Shown one piece after another: positions 56,590-64,000 of a DNA stretch of 64,000 nucleotides. The notes below the pieces were generated by a model. The model saw nothing but the letters and a program-made list of their open reading frames with translations. It ran no database searches and was not told the origin of the DNA. This DNA is from Nocardioides plantarum (lineage in GTDB: Bacteria; Actinomycetota; Actinomycetes; Propionibacteriales; Nocardioidaceae), in contig NZ_VDMS01000001.1 of NCBI RefSeq assembly GCF_006346395.1, positions 806,001 through 870,000 of the forward strand, given 5' to 3'. A program made the position numbers and the translations under genes. The first letter of the stretch is position 1. Each line of letters starts with the position of its first letter.

Positions 56590-56666
56590 GGTGGATCCGT
56601 TCTGGATGGTGTGGGGTCGGGCAGGCACGCCTGACGGGTCCACGACCAGCACGGTCGATCGGAGGG

Positions 56667-57242
56667 TCAGGCGGTGGCGACCGGCGCCGGCGGTCCGCGG
56701 CGCGGCGCCGCGGCCACCACGAACCGGCTCGACAGCGCGCGCGGCAGCGGCACCGGAGCAGCCACCGGGCGCAGCGCGGGTAGCGGCGGCAGCGGCGAGC
56801 GGGTCCAGGTCACGACGACCTCGCCCGCCCGGGCGCGCAGCTCCCACAGCAGCGCGGTCAGCAGACCACCCGCGACGTGGACGACGAGCATCGTCGGGTC
56901 GAGCAGCGCGTGGGCGTGGTGGCCGTCCGACAGGTGGGCGTGGGCCAGGTGACCTGCGCCGTCCATGGGCGTCGACAGCGCCGTCAGCCACGCGTGCAGC
57001 AGCAGCTGCGCCGCCACCAGCACGGGCACGGCGACCAGTGGGCGCACGCGTCCGCGCAGCACCAGCAACCCGGTGCCGAACACGACCGACGCCATCACCA
57101 GCAGCCAGGGCACCGACGGCAGGCTGCCTCCGGCCCAGAGGTGGCCGACCGCGAGGGCTGCGGTCACCTCGACGGTCGCGGCGGCGGCGCGCAGGGTGAC
57201 CCCCTCGCGCGGCAACACCCGGACCGTCAGCACGAGCGCCAT
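56667..57242 (-). CDS. His-rich membrane protein of the copper operon
   Basis: 191 aa, four hydrophobic segments. An exported or membrane-facing loop is very His-rich (AGHLAHAHLSDGHHAHALLDPTMLVVHVAG), suited to metal binding. The C-terminal tail is Pro/Arg/Ala-rich. Not recognised by name; found upstream of ycnI genes in related genomes is what context suggests, not something I can verify. ATG 57242; first gene of the copper operon, 77 bp before ycnI. Confidence 0.75.
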   Translation of the reverse strand: MALVLTVRVLPREGVTLRAAAATVEVTAALAVGHLWAGGSLPSVPWLLVMASVVFGTGLLVLRGRVRPLVAVPVLVAAQLLLHAWLTALSTPMDGAGHLAHAHLSDGHHAHALLDPTMLVVHVAGGLLTALLWELRARAGEVVVTWTRSPLPPLPALRPVAAPVPLPRALSSRFVVAAAPRRGPPAPVATA

Positions 57243-57297
57243 TCTGCCTGGTCACACGACCGGCGGACCATGTGGCCCCAGGGCCTCCGGTTCCGAC

Positions 57298-57492
57298 GTG
57301 ACCCACCCCGCCTCACTTCCGGCACCGCCCGAATCACGAAAGTGACCCACCCCGCCTCACTCCTGGACACCGTCCAGATCATGAAGTGACCCACCCCGCC
57401 TCACTTACGGCACCGCCCGAATCACGAAGTGACCCACCCCGCCTCACTCCTGGCCGCCATCGAGATCAGGAAGTGACCCACCCCGCGTCACT
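57298..57492. repeat. 44-bp tandem array A (five units)
   Basis: The 20-bp core GTGACCCACCCCGCCTCACT starts at 57298, 57342, 57386, 57429 and 57473 (last copy one change). Between cores are 23-24-bp stretches of two alternating types, one beginning YMCGGCACCGCCCGAAT, the other CCTGGACACCGTCCAGAT or similar, so there is a higher-order period of about 88 bp. It starts 55 bp upstream of the copper-operon first gene. Confidence 0.85.
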
Positions 57493-57527
57493 TCACCTTC
57501 ATCGATGCTCGCCAACCGACCCGGGGT

Positions 57528-57749
57528 GGGTCACCTCCCACTCACCGAGGCCCACCAACCGACGCACCGCGGGTCACTTCCCACTCACCGAGGCCCACCA
57601 ACCGACGCACCGCGGGTCACTTCCCACTCACCCAAGCCCACCAACCGACGCACCGCGGGTCACTTCCCACTCACCCAAGCCCACCAACCGACGCACCGCG
57701 GGTCACTTCCCACTCACCCAAGCCCACCAACCGACGCACCGCGGGTCAC
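57528..57749. repeat. 43-bp tandem array B (five units plus partial)
   Basis: Units start at 57528, 57571, 57614, 57657 and 57700, with a partial at 57743. Each begins GGGTCACTTCCCACTCACCG or with a C-to-A change near its end, and is nearly identical for 43 bp. The GGGTCAC core is the complement of the GTGACCC core of array A, so the two arrays face each other in opposite orientation. The array ends 40 bp before the rodA stop. Confidence 0.85.
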
Positions 57750-57788
57750 GTCACGATCAGCGGTGTCCGCCCACCGACCCAGGCGGGG

Positions 57789-59048
57789 TCAGCGTCGCGT
57801 CGGCCGCATCCGCGCCGCCGGCGCCTCGGCGGAGCGGCGCGAGATGTTGAGCAGCAGCCCCACGGCGAGCATCGAGGCGAACATCGAGCTGCCGCCGTAG
57901 GAGACGAACGGCAGGGGGACGCCGGTGACCGGCATGATGCCGAGGCACATGCCGATGTTCTGGAAGGCCTGGAAGCCGAACCAGCAGGCGATGCCCGCGG
58001 CGGCGACCCGGCCGAAGACGTCGTCGGCACGCGAGGCGATCCGCAGGGCGCGCCACAGGACGACGCCCAGCAGGGCGATGATGACGCCGGCGCCCAGGAG
58101 GCCGAGCTCCTCGCCGGCGACGGTGAAGACGAAGTCGGTGTGCTGCTCGGGGACGAAGCCCGAGCGGGTCTGCGACCCGTGGAAGAGGCCCTGGCCGAAG
58201 AAGCCGCCGTTGCCGACGGCGATGCGGGCCTGCTCGACGTTGTAGCCGGCGCCGCGCGGGTCGAGGGACGGGTCGGTGAAGGCGAGGAAGCGGTCGACCT
58301 GGTACTGCTCGAGCAGGCCGCCGGCGACCGCGGCGACCGCGCCGGCGACCCCGGCGAGGCCCAGGGCGACCAGCCAGCGACGCGGGGCGCCGGTGGTGGC
58401 CAGGACGCCGAAGACGGTCGCGCTCAGCACCAGCATGGTGCCGAGGTCGGGCTGGGCGAGGATCAGGACCGCCGGCACACCGGCGATGAGCAGCATCAGG
58501 ACGACGTCGACCCCGGTGGCGCCGTCGGCTCCCTTGAGCCGCCGTCCCTCGGAGCGCTCGGCGACCACGAGCGCCATCCCGATGACGACCGCGAGCTTGG
58601 CGAACTCCGAGGGCTGGATGGAGGCGCCGCCGACCATCAGCCAGGAGCGCGAGCCGTTGACCACCGTGCCCATGGTCAGCACGAGGACCAGGCCCCCGAC
58701 CGAGGCGAGGTAGACCAGGGGCGCCACGATCCGCACCCACCGGTGGTCGGTGACGACGACCAGGAAGAGCAGGACCAGGCCGATGACGACGTTGACCACC
58801 TGCTTGAGCAGGTAGGCGCGCGGGTCGCCGCCGGTCAGGTCGTCGCGGGTGCTGGTCGCCGACCAGACGAGCAGGCAGCCGATCACCGTGAGCGCGAGGA
58901 CAGCGAGCAGCAGCAGCCGGTCGGGAGCGGGTACCCGCGAGACCAGCGACGGCGTGGACGCCGCGGCCGGCCGGCTGGCCGGGCTGGGCCGGCTCGTCCG
59001 GCCGGGCCGGCTCGTCCGGCCGGTCCGGCTGGGCGTCGTGGTGCTCAC
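57789..59048 (-). CDS. rodA: Rod-shape/elongasome glycosyltransferase RodA
   Basis: SEDS-family peptidoglycan polymerase, 419 aa, working with PBP2. Ten or so membrane segments; SRSWLMVGGASIQPSEFAKLAVVIGMALVVAE, ILAQPDLGTMLVLSATVFG, NVEQARIAVGNGGFFGQGLFHGSQT, FVPEQHTDFVFTVAGEELGLLGAG, and GVPLPFVSYGGSSMFASMLAVGLLLNISRRS are SEDS hallmarks (catalytic-type Asp in AQPDLGT). The N-terminal 40 residues are an Arg/Ser/Pro-rich extension. GTG 59048 overlaps the PBP2 stop (GTGA). Confidence 0.96.
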   Translation of the reverse strand: MSTTTPSRTGRTSRPGRTSRPSPASRPAAASTPSLVSRVPAPDRLLLLAVLALTVIGCLLVWSATSTRDDLTGGDPRAYLLKQVVNVVIGLVLLFLVVVTDHRWVRIVAPLVYLASVGGLVLVLTMGTVVNGSRSWLMVGGASIQPSEFAKLAVVIGMALVVAERSEGRRLKGADGATGVDVVLMLLIAGVPAVLILAQPDLGTMLVLSATVFGVLATTGAPRRWLVALGLAGVAGAVAAVAGGLLEQYQVDRFLAFTDPSLDPRGAGYNVEQARIAVGNGGFFGQGLFHGSQTRSGFVPEQHTDFVFTVAGEELGLLGAGVIIALLGVVLWRALRIASRADDVFGRVAAAGIACWFGFQAFQNIGMCLGIMPVTGVPLPFVSYGGSSMFASMLAVGLLLNISRRSAEAPAARMRPTRR

Positions 59049-61186
59049 GGGGTCTCCTTCACGGCCGGCGGGAGGATCGTGCCGTCCTTGCGGAAGGACG
59101 GCAGCCGGTCGGGCAGCACGGTGCCGGGGACGGCCGCCTTGTCGGGCGTGACCTGGTCGCCGTCGACGCCGTAGAGCGCCTCCCAGATCTTGCGGACGCC
59201 GGGCCCGACGGTGCCGGAGCCCGTGCCGCCCTGGCTGACCATCATCACCACGACGTAGTCGTCGGAGTAGGAGGCGACCCACGACGTCGACTGCTTGCCG
59301 TAGACCTCGGCCGAGCCGGTCTTGGAGCGGATCGGTACCTCGTCGAGCGGGAAGCCGTTCATCTTCCAGGCCATGGTGCCCTCGCGGGTGACTCCGCGCA
59401 GGGCCTGGTCGAGGTAGCCCTGGACGCCCTTGGGCAGGTCGACGTGACCGGTGACCTCGGGCTTGATGCGGCGGATCACGGTGCCGTCGGAGGCGACCAC
59501 GGCCCGGGCGACGCGGGGGGCGTAGAGCGTGCCGCCGTTGGCGATGGCGGCGTACCCGCGGGCGAGCTGGAGGGGCGTGACGATGGTGTCGCCCTGGCCG
59601 ATGGCGAAGTTGACCGCGTCGGTCACCTTGTACTTGTAGCCCTCGACGCAGAACTCGCTGGCGAACTTGTAGACGAAGTCGCTCGTGTCGGCGTCCTGCG
59701 GCTTGTCCGCGATGCCGCAGTAGAACTTCTTCATCGAGCGGTAGTAGGAGCGCTTCCAGTGCCGGTCGGCGATCCGGCCGGAGGCCTCGCCGGGCAGGTC
59801 GATGCCGGTCTCGGCGCCGAAGCCGTACTTCTCGGCCTCCTCGACCAGCGGGTCGCGGGCGTCGACGTCGGCGGCGTCCGAGCCGTACTGCTGCCAGTAG
59901 TCGTAGCCGACGCGGAAGAAGAAGGTGTTGCAGGAGACCTCGAGGGCCTTCGCGAAGCCGATGTCGCCGTAGGCCGCCGACTCGTGGTTGTGGAAGGCGC
60001 GGTTGCCGACCTGGAAGGACGACGAGCACGGCAGCGTGGTGTCGGTCGAGTAGCCGTGGGTCAGCGCACCGGCCGTCATGAACGGCTTCCAGGTCGAGCC
60101 GGGGGCGAACTGCCCCTGCGTCGCCCGGCTGAGCAGCGGCGTACCGGCGGCCTCGGAGTAGAGCCGGGAGAGCTGCTTCTTGGTGATGCCACCGACCCAG
60201 ACCGACGGGTCGTACGTCGGCTGGCTGGCCATCGCGACGATCCGGCCGGTGCTGGCCTCCATCACCACCGCGGCGCCGGAGTCGGCGGCGTAGTTCTTGC
60301 CCGAGACCGGGTCGTGGGTGGCGCGAGCGGTCGTGATCATCTCGTGCAGCTGCTTCTCCACGACGCTCTGCACCTTGGCGTCGATGGAGGTGACCAGCGT
60401 GTCGCCGGGCTGGGCCTCGACGCTGCGGACGTTGTCGGCGTCGTCCTTGATCTCGCGGCCCAGCGAGTCGACCTTGACCTGCTGGTAGCCGGGCATCCCC
60501 CGCAGCCAGCTGTCGTACTGCTGCTCGATGCCGGCGCGTCCGACGACCGAGGCGCCGTTGACGGACTGGTCGCCCGACTCCTTCGAGGCGTCGAGCTCGT
60601 CCTCGGTGATCGGGCTGAGGTAGCCGAGCAGGTGGGCGGCGTTGATGCCGAAGGGCTCCGGGTAGGCGCGCACGGTCTGCTGCTCGACGACGACCCCCGG
60701 GTAGTCCTCGGGCTGCTCGCGGAAGCGCTGCGCGCGCTCCTGCGCGAGGTCCTGGGCCACCGGGACGGGCTGGTAGGCCGACCCGTTCCAGCACACGCCG
60801 GGCTCGGCGCCCTTGTCGCCGCAGGAGGTCAGCACCTTCTCGATCCGGCCGGGCGACATCGAGATCACCTTGCCGACACGGCGCAGCAGGACCCGACGCT
60901 CGGCGGCCGGGAGCTTGCCGAGCACGGTCCGGTCGAGGGCGACGACCCAGGTCAGCCGGTTGGCGACCAGGGGCCGGCCCTGGTCGTCGACGATGAGGCC
61001 GCGGGTGGGCTGGACGACGATCTCGCGGACCGACTGGGCCGCTGCGCGGCCCTGGTACTCGTCGCCGTCGACGACCTGGAGGTAGTAGAGCCGCACGAAC
61101 AAGGTGGCGAACAGCGAGAAGACCAGGGCCTGGATCACGATCAACCGGAGTCCGCCGCGGCTGGGGTTGCCCGTCGACCGCGTCAT
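59045..61186 (-). CDS. mrdA: Penicillin-binding protein 2 (elongation transpeptidase)
   Basis: Class B PBP of 713 aa, single N-terminal membrane helix (GGLRLIVIQALVFSLFATLFVRLYYLQVV). Dimerisation domain to about residue 290, then the transpeptidase with SxxK = Ser364-Thr-Trp-Lys367, SxN = SCN 418-420, and KTG 622-624 (RSKTGSAEVYG). The insert between SxN and KTG contains an additional Cys-bearing stretch (KKFYCGIADKPQDADTSDFVYKFASEFCVEGYKYK). Cross-links glycan strands laid down by RodA. The ATG overlaps mreD. Confidence 0.96.
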   Translation of the reverse strand: MTRSTGNPSRGGLRLIVIQALVFSLFATLFVRLYYLQVVDGDEYQGRAAAQSVREIVVQPTRGLIVDDQGRPLVANRLTWVVALDRTVLGKLPAAERRVLLRRVGKVISMSPGRIEKVLTSCGDKGAEPGVCWNGSAYQPVPVAQDLAQERAQRFREQPEDYPGVVVEQQTVRAYPEPFGINAAHLLGYLSPITEDELDASKESGDQSVNGASVVGRAGIEQQYDSWLRGMPGYQQVKVDSLGREIKDDADNVRSVEAQPGDTLVTSIDAKVQSVVEKQLHEMITTARATHDPVSGKNYAADSGAAVVMEASTGRIVAMASQPTYDPSVWVGGITKKQLSRLYSEAAGTPLLSRATQGQFAPGSTWKPFMTAGALTHGYSTDTTLPCSSSFQVGNRAFHNHESAAYGDIGFAKALEVSCNTFFFRVGYDYWQQYGSDAADVDARDPLVEEAEKYGFGAETGIDLPGEASGRIADRHWKRSYYRSMKKFYCGIADKPQDADTSDFVYKFASEFCVEGYKYKVTDAVNFAIGQGDTIVTPLQLARGYAAIANGGTLYAPRVARAVVASDGTVIRRIKPEVTGHVDLPKGVQGYLDQALRGVTREGTMAWKMNGFPLDEVPIRSKTGSAEVYGKQSTSWVASYSDDYVVVMMVSQGGTGSGTVGPGVRKIWEALYGVDGDQVTPDKAAVPGTVLPDRLPSFRKDGTILPPAVKETP

Positions 61187-61707
61187 CGGGCGGGTACGCC
61201 GTCGGGCTCGAGACGGGCGCGCGCCAGGGCGACCACGGCCAGCACGACCGCGGTGAGGGCGAGGTCCCAGGCGACCCCGGTGAGGACGACCTCGAGCAGG
61301 TCGGGAACCGTCGCGGACCGGTCCTGCAGCAGGAGCCCGGTCAGGGCGAAGACGGAGGTGCCGAGGAACGAGCAGGCGGCGACCGCCGCCAGGGTCGCGC
61401 CGAGGCCGGCCGGTGCGTCCTGACGGACCCGCCCGGCGACGTACCCGACGAGGAGCAGGGCGAGGGCCCAGCGACCGGCGACGTGGTCGGCGGGCGGTGC
61501 GAGGTCGAGCAGCAGGCCGGCGCCGAAGCCCAGGACCAGGCCGACCTGGGGTCCGCGCAGCAGGCCGCCGGCGACGACCACGAGGAGGACCACGTCGGGT
61601 CCGACACCGCGCCAGGCGAAGTGCGGGAACACGCTGGTCTGCAGGACGAGGGCGACGACGGCCGCCAGGGCGAGGAGCACGGTGCGCACGGCGCGGGACG
61701 ACGTCAT
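61183..61707 (-). CDS. mreD: Rod-shape protein MreD
   Basis: 174 aa with five or so membrane segments; ALVLQTSVFPHFAWRGVGPDVVLLVVVAGGLLRGPQVGLVLGFGAGLLLDLAPPADHVAGRWAL matches MreD. Sits between mreC and PBP2, ATGA overlaps on both sides. Confidence 0.94.
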   Translation of the reverse strand: MTSSRAVRTVLLALAAVVALVLQTSVFPHFAWRGVGPDVVLLVVVAGGLLRGPQVGLVLGFGAGLLLDLAPPADHVAGRWALALLLVGYVAGRVRQDAPAGLGATLAAVAACSFLGTSVFALTGLLLQDRSATVPDLLEVVLTGVAWDLALTAVVLAVVALARARLEPDGVPAR

Positions 61708-62639
61708 CGCAGGCTCCCGTCGGCCTCGACCACGGCGCGGTCGCTGCGGGTGCCGGAGGGGACGACGACGCCCACGATGTCGAGGCTGGCGAAGTCGACG
61801 TACGGGTCGATCACGGCGCGTTGAGAGGTGTCGCGCAGGCTGGAGAAGACCGACACGACCCGGCCGATCGGGACGCCGGCGACGTAGGGGCTGTCACCGT
61901 GCTCGCTGCCCCAGGTGACGACCGTGTCGTGCTTGCGCGGCACCACGGTCTCGTCGACGAGCTCGAGGTCGAGGCGTGCCGTGCGACCCATGACACCGCG
62001 GCCCTTGAGGAAGCCGATCTCCATGCTCTCCGCGAGCCGGCCACCGACGGTGGAGTCGGGGTCGACGATGAGCAGCACCGTGGCGGTGGTGTCGGTGACC
62101 CGCAGGACGCGGCCGACCAAGCCGTCGTCGTTGACGACCGTGAGGTCGGGGGTGATGCCGGAGTCGGAGCCGGCGTCGATGGTGACCGTGCTGGAGAACG
62201 ACTGCGAGGACCCGATCGCGATGACCCGGGCCGGCACCAGCGCCTGGCTGAGCTCGGTGGCCGCGGCCGTGAGGCCCTCGAGCTCGGCGAGCCGGGCCGC
62301 GTCGTACGGCGCCTTGCGGACGCGGGCGCGCAGCTCGGCGTTCTCGGACTCCAGGGCGGTGAGCCGCCCGCGCAGGTCGTCCTGGCTCTCGAAGCGGTCG
62401 GACAGACCGGCGATCGGGCGTACGGCGCTGTCGGCCGCGGCCTGCGCGGGTCCGACGGCCTCGCCGATCGCCCGCCGGGCGGGGTCGAGCGCACCGTCGT
62501 CACTGCTGTCGAGGACCATCAGGCTGGCGCAGGCGAGCACCAGCGCGATCACCAGCGCGCCCGGTGGACGACCGGGGCGGTCCTCGCGCGGGGCCCGGCC
62601 GTAGCCGCGCCGGCCCAGCGCGCGCAGCGCGGTCGTCAC
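61704..62639 (-). CDS. mreC: Rod-shape protein MreC
   Basis: 311 aa bitopic protein: short Arg-rich cytoplasmic end, one membrane helix ([19 protein letters not shown]), coiled coil ([32 protein letters not shown]), then two beta barrels with [32 protein letters not shown] and the C-terminal [24 protein letters not shown] 62639 overlaps mreB (GTGA). Links MreB to the PBP2-RodA complex. Confidence 0.94.
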   Translation of the reverse strand: MTTALRALGRRGYGRAPREDRPGRPPGALVIALVLACASLMVLDSSDDGALDPARRAIGEAVGPAQAAADSAVRPIAGLSDRFESQDDLRGRLTALESENAELRARVRKAPYDAARLAELEGLTAAATELSQALVPARVIAIGSSQSFSSTVTIDAGSDSGITPDLTVVNDDGLVGRVLRVTDTTATVLLIVDPDSTVGGRLAESMEIGFLKGRGVMGRTARLDLELVDETVVPRKHDTVVTWGSEHGDSPYVAGVPIGRVVSVFSSLRDTSQRAVIDPYVDFASLDIVGVVVPSGTRSDRAVVEADGSLR

Positions 62640-63667
62640 CGGTACCGCCGGTGGTCGGCGACGAGCACGGCCTGCAGGGCCTCGAACTCCTCGACGCAGC
62701 GCCCGGCGCCCAGGGCGACCGAGACCAGGGGGTTCTCCGCGACGTGGACCGGCATGCCGGTCTCGTGGCGGATCCGGTCGTCGAGCCCGCGGAGCAGCGC
62801 ACCCCCGCCGGTCAGCACGATGCCGCGGTCCATGATGTCGCCGGCCAGCTCGGGCGGGGTCTGGTCGAGGGTCACGCGGACCGCGTCGACGATCGCGTGC
62901 AGCGGCTCCTCGAGGGCCTGGCGGATCTGGGCCGGGGTGACCTCGACGGTGCGCGGCAGCCCGCTGACCTGATCGCGGCCTCGGACCTCGGCGGGCGACT
63001 CGTCGAGGGAGGGGAAGGCCGAGCCGAGGGTCATCTTGACCTCCTCGGCGGTGCGCTCCCCCAACATCAGGGAGTGCTCCTTCTTCATCCAGCTCACGAT
63101 CGCCTGGTCGAGCTCGTCGCCCGCGGTGCGGATGCTGAGGCTGGTCACGATGCCGCCGAGCGAGATGACGGCGACCTCGGTGGTGCCGCCGCCGACGTCG
63201 ACGACCATGTTGCCGGTGGGCTCGTGGACGGGGAGGCCGGCGCCGATCGCGGCGGCCATCGGCTCCTCGATGATGTAGACCCGGCGGGCGCCGGCCTGGT
63301 AGCCGGCCTCCTTGACCGCGCGCTGCTCGACCGCGGTGATGCCGCTCGGCACGCAGATGACCATCCGCGGCTTGGCGAAGTAGCGCCGCTTGTGGGCCTG
63401 CTGGATGAACCATCGCAGCATCTGCTCGGTCGCCTCGAAGTCGGCGATGACGCCGTCCTTGAGCGGTCGCAGCGCCGTGATGTTGTCGGGCGTGCGCCCG
63501 ATCATCCGCTTGGCGTCGTGACCCACGGCGAGCACCTCGCCGGTGGTGTCGTTGACCGCGACGACGCTCGGCTCGTCGAGCACCACGCCCCGGCGCCGCA
63601 CGTAGACCAGCGTGTTGGCCGTGCCGAGGTCGACGGCCATGTCACGACCGATGATGCTGTTCGCCAT
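62636..63667 (-). CDS. mreB: Rod-shape actin homologue MreB
   Basis: 343-aa bacterial actin. Phosphate-1 loop [107 protein letters not shown], and [17 protein letters not shown] all fit. ATG 63667 with GAGG 8 bp upstream was chosen over a longer frame. First gene of mreB-mreC-mreD-mrdA-rodA. Confidence 0.97.
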   Translation of the reverse strand: MANSIIGRDMAVDLGTANTLVYVRRRGVVLDEPSVVAVNDTTGEVLAVGHDAKRMIGRTPDNITALRPLKDGVIADFEATEQMLRWFIQQAHKRRYFAKPRMVICVPSGITAVEQRAVKEAGYQAGARRVYIIEEPMAAAIGAGLPVHEPTGNMVVDVGGGTTEVAVISLGGIVTSLSIRTAGDELDQAIVSWMKKEHSLMLGERTAEEVKMTLGSAFPSLDESPAEVRGRDQVSGLPRTVEVTPAQIRQALEEPLHAIVDAVRVTLDQTPPELAGDIMDRGIVLTGGGALLRGLDDRIRHETGMPVHVAENPLVSVALGAGRCVEEFEALQAVLVADHRRYR

Positions 63668-63843
63668 GCGCGCGCGCCTCACTGTCGTGCGCGGGGTCGG
63701 GGAAGACGGGGGAAGACCCGAGGCCCGTCACGCGCACGAAACGGCGGACCCGGTAGCGAGCGTAGGCAGTGGGACGCGTGTGACAGCGGAGGCGCATGGG
63801 GTGTGTCGCGCCGTACCCCGGCCGAGGCCGCGAATGCCCCACG

Positions 63844-63977
63844 CCGGTCGAGGTGCGAAGGCCGCCAGGCCTGAGCCTCGAGACCCCCGCCACCGACCCA
63901 CCCGACTAGACCTGGACAGGACGCCACCAAGGTCTCGAGGCGCGCGACCAGAGCTCCTCGCGCCTCGACCGACGTGG
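63844..63977. repeat. Dispersed inverted-terminus element, copy 4
   Basis: Left end CCGGTCGAGGTGCGAAG with inner GAGCCTCGAGACCCCCG, right end GGTCTCGAGGCGCGCGA ... CTCGCGCCTCGACCGACG. It lies upstream of mreB. The rest of 63668-64000 holds the mreB promoter region; I see no other gene, and no clear -35/-10 pair. Confidence 0.75.
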
Positions 63978-64000
63978 GTCAGGTCAGGTCGTCGACGCCC

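Noticed and set aside
57298-57749. Possible CRISPR array (20-bp repeats with 23-24-bp spacers)
   Set aside because: The spacers in array A are two alternating versions of one sequence rather than unique, array B has no spacers, repeats are too short, and there are no cas genes.
57386-57850. Open frames rich in His/Pro/Thr through the 43-bp repeats
   Set aside because: The unit length is not a multiple of three, so all frames are cycled, and the low-complexity protein has no start signal or domain. It is a by-product of the repeat.

Overview
The window is high-GC, densely packed chromosomal DNA from an actinobacterium. Gene content and order (GatCAB next to LigA, MnmA and a cysteine desulfurase; Obg-L27-L21-RNase E next to the Mre-PBP2-RodA cassette), frequent GTG starts and many 1-4 bp ATGA/GTGA overlaps suggest a Nocardioides-like member of the Propionibacteriales. 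That taxon is an inference from style, not a database match. No tRNA, rRNA, CRISPR array, transposase or phage gene was recognised.

Layout. (1) 1-4798, minus strand: phosphate uptake genes pstC-pstA-pstS, followed by a secreted protein cut by the left edge. pstB and phoU are not in the window. (2) 5027-11368, minus strand: a cobalamin riboswitch leads a five-gene operon. It encodes a secreted alpha-toroid protein, a membrane-anchored DUF4430-like protein and a complete ECF transporter (T, fused A-A', S). The two exported proteins look like the two halves of mammalian intrinsic factor/transcobalamin. This is the best candidate for a poorly described system: a split, surface-exposed B12 capture device feeding an ECF importer. 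(3) 11430-31327: a housekeeping backbone on the minus strand (cysteine desulfurase, mnmA, MetE-like core protein, ligA, gatC-gatA-gatB, proB) is broken up by accessory modules. These are an acyl-CoA ligase, a molybdenum oxidoreductase with its flavin reductase, acetyltransferases, WrbA, a TetR/acyl-CoA dehydrogenase pair, a MarR regulator and a TetR/DHA2 efflux pair with tandem operators. (4) 31394-43952: proB, obg, rpmA, rplU, a long RNase E/G and a split pair of radical-SAM-type proteins, with a winged-helix (AlkZ-like) protein and a DUF4190 protein between the pair. (5) 43963-51962: a DHA2 transporter and a complete Mrp Na+/H+ antiporter operon in which MrpA and MrpB are fused. (6) 52160-57242: DinB-like and DUF2237 proteins, then a copper-handling operon (His-rich membrane protein, YcnI, CopC-CopD, lipoprotein). 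(7) 57789-63667: the cell elongation operon mreB-mreC-mreD-PBP2-rodA.

The intergenic DNA carries at least three distinct repeat families. Two loci have three 26-bp palindromes at an exact 51-bp pitch (12851-12977 and 30578-30705). A two-part 43/44-bp tandem array lies at 57298-57749. Four copies of a longer element end in GGTCGAGGTGCGA-type inverted termini (16338, 41708, 53161, 63844). None of these is explained by a neighbouring gene.

Together the genes cover nutrient import (phosphate, probable B12), ion and copper homeostasis, tRNA charging and thiolation, ribosome maturation, and the rod/elongation machinery.
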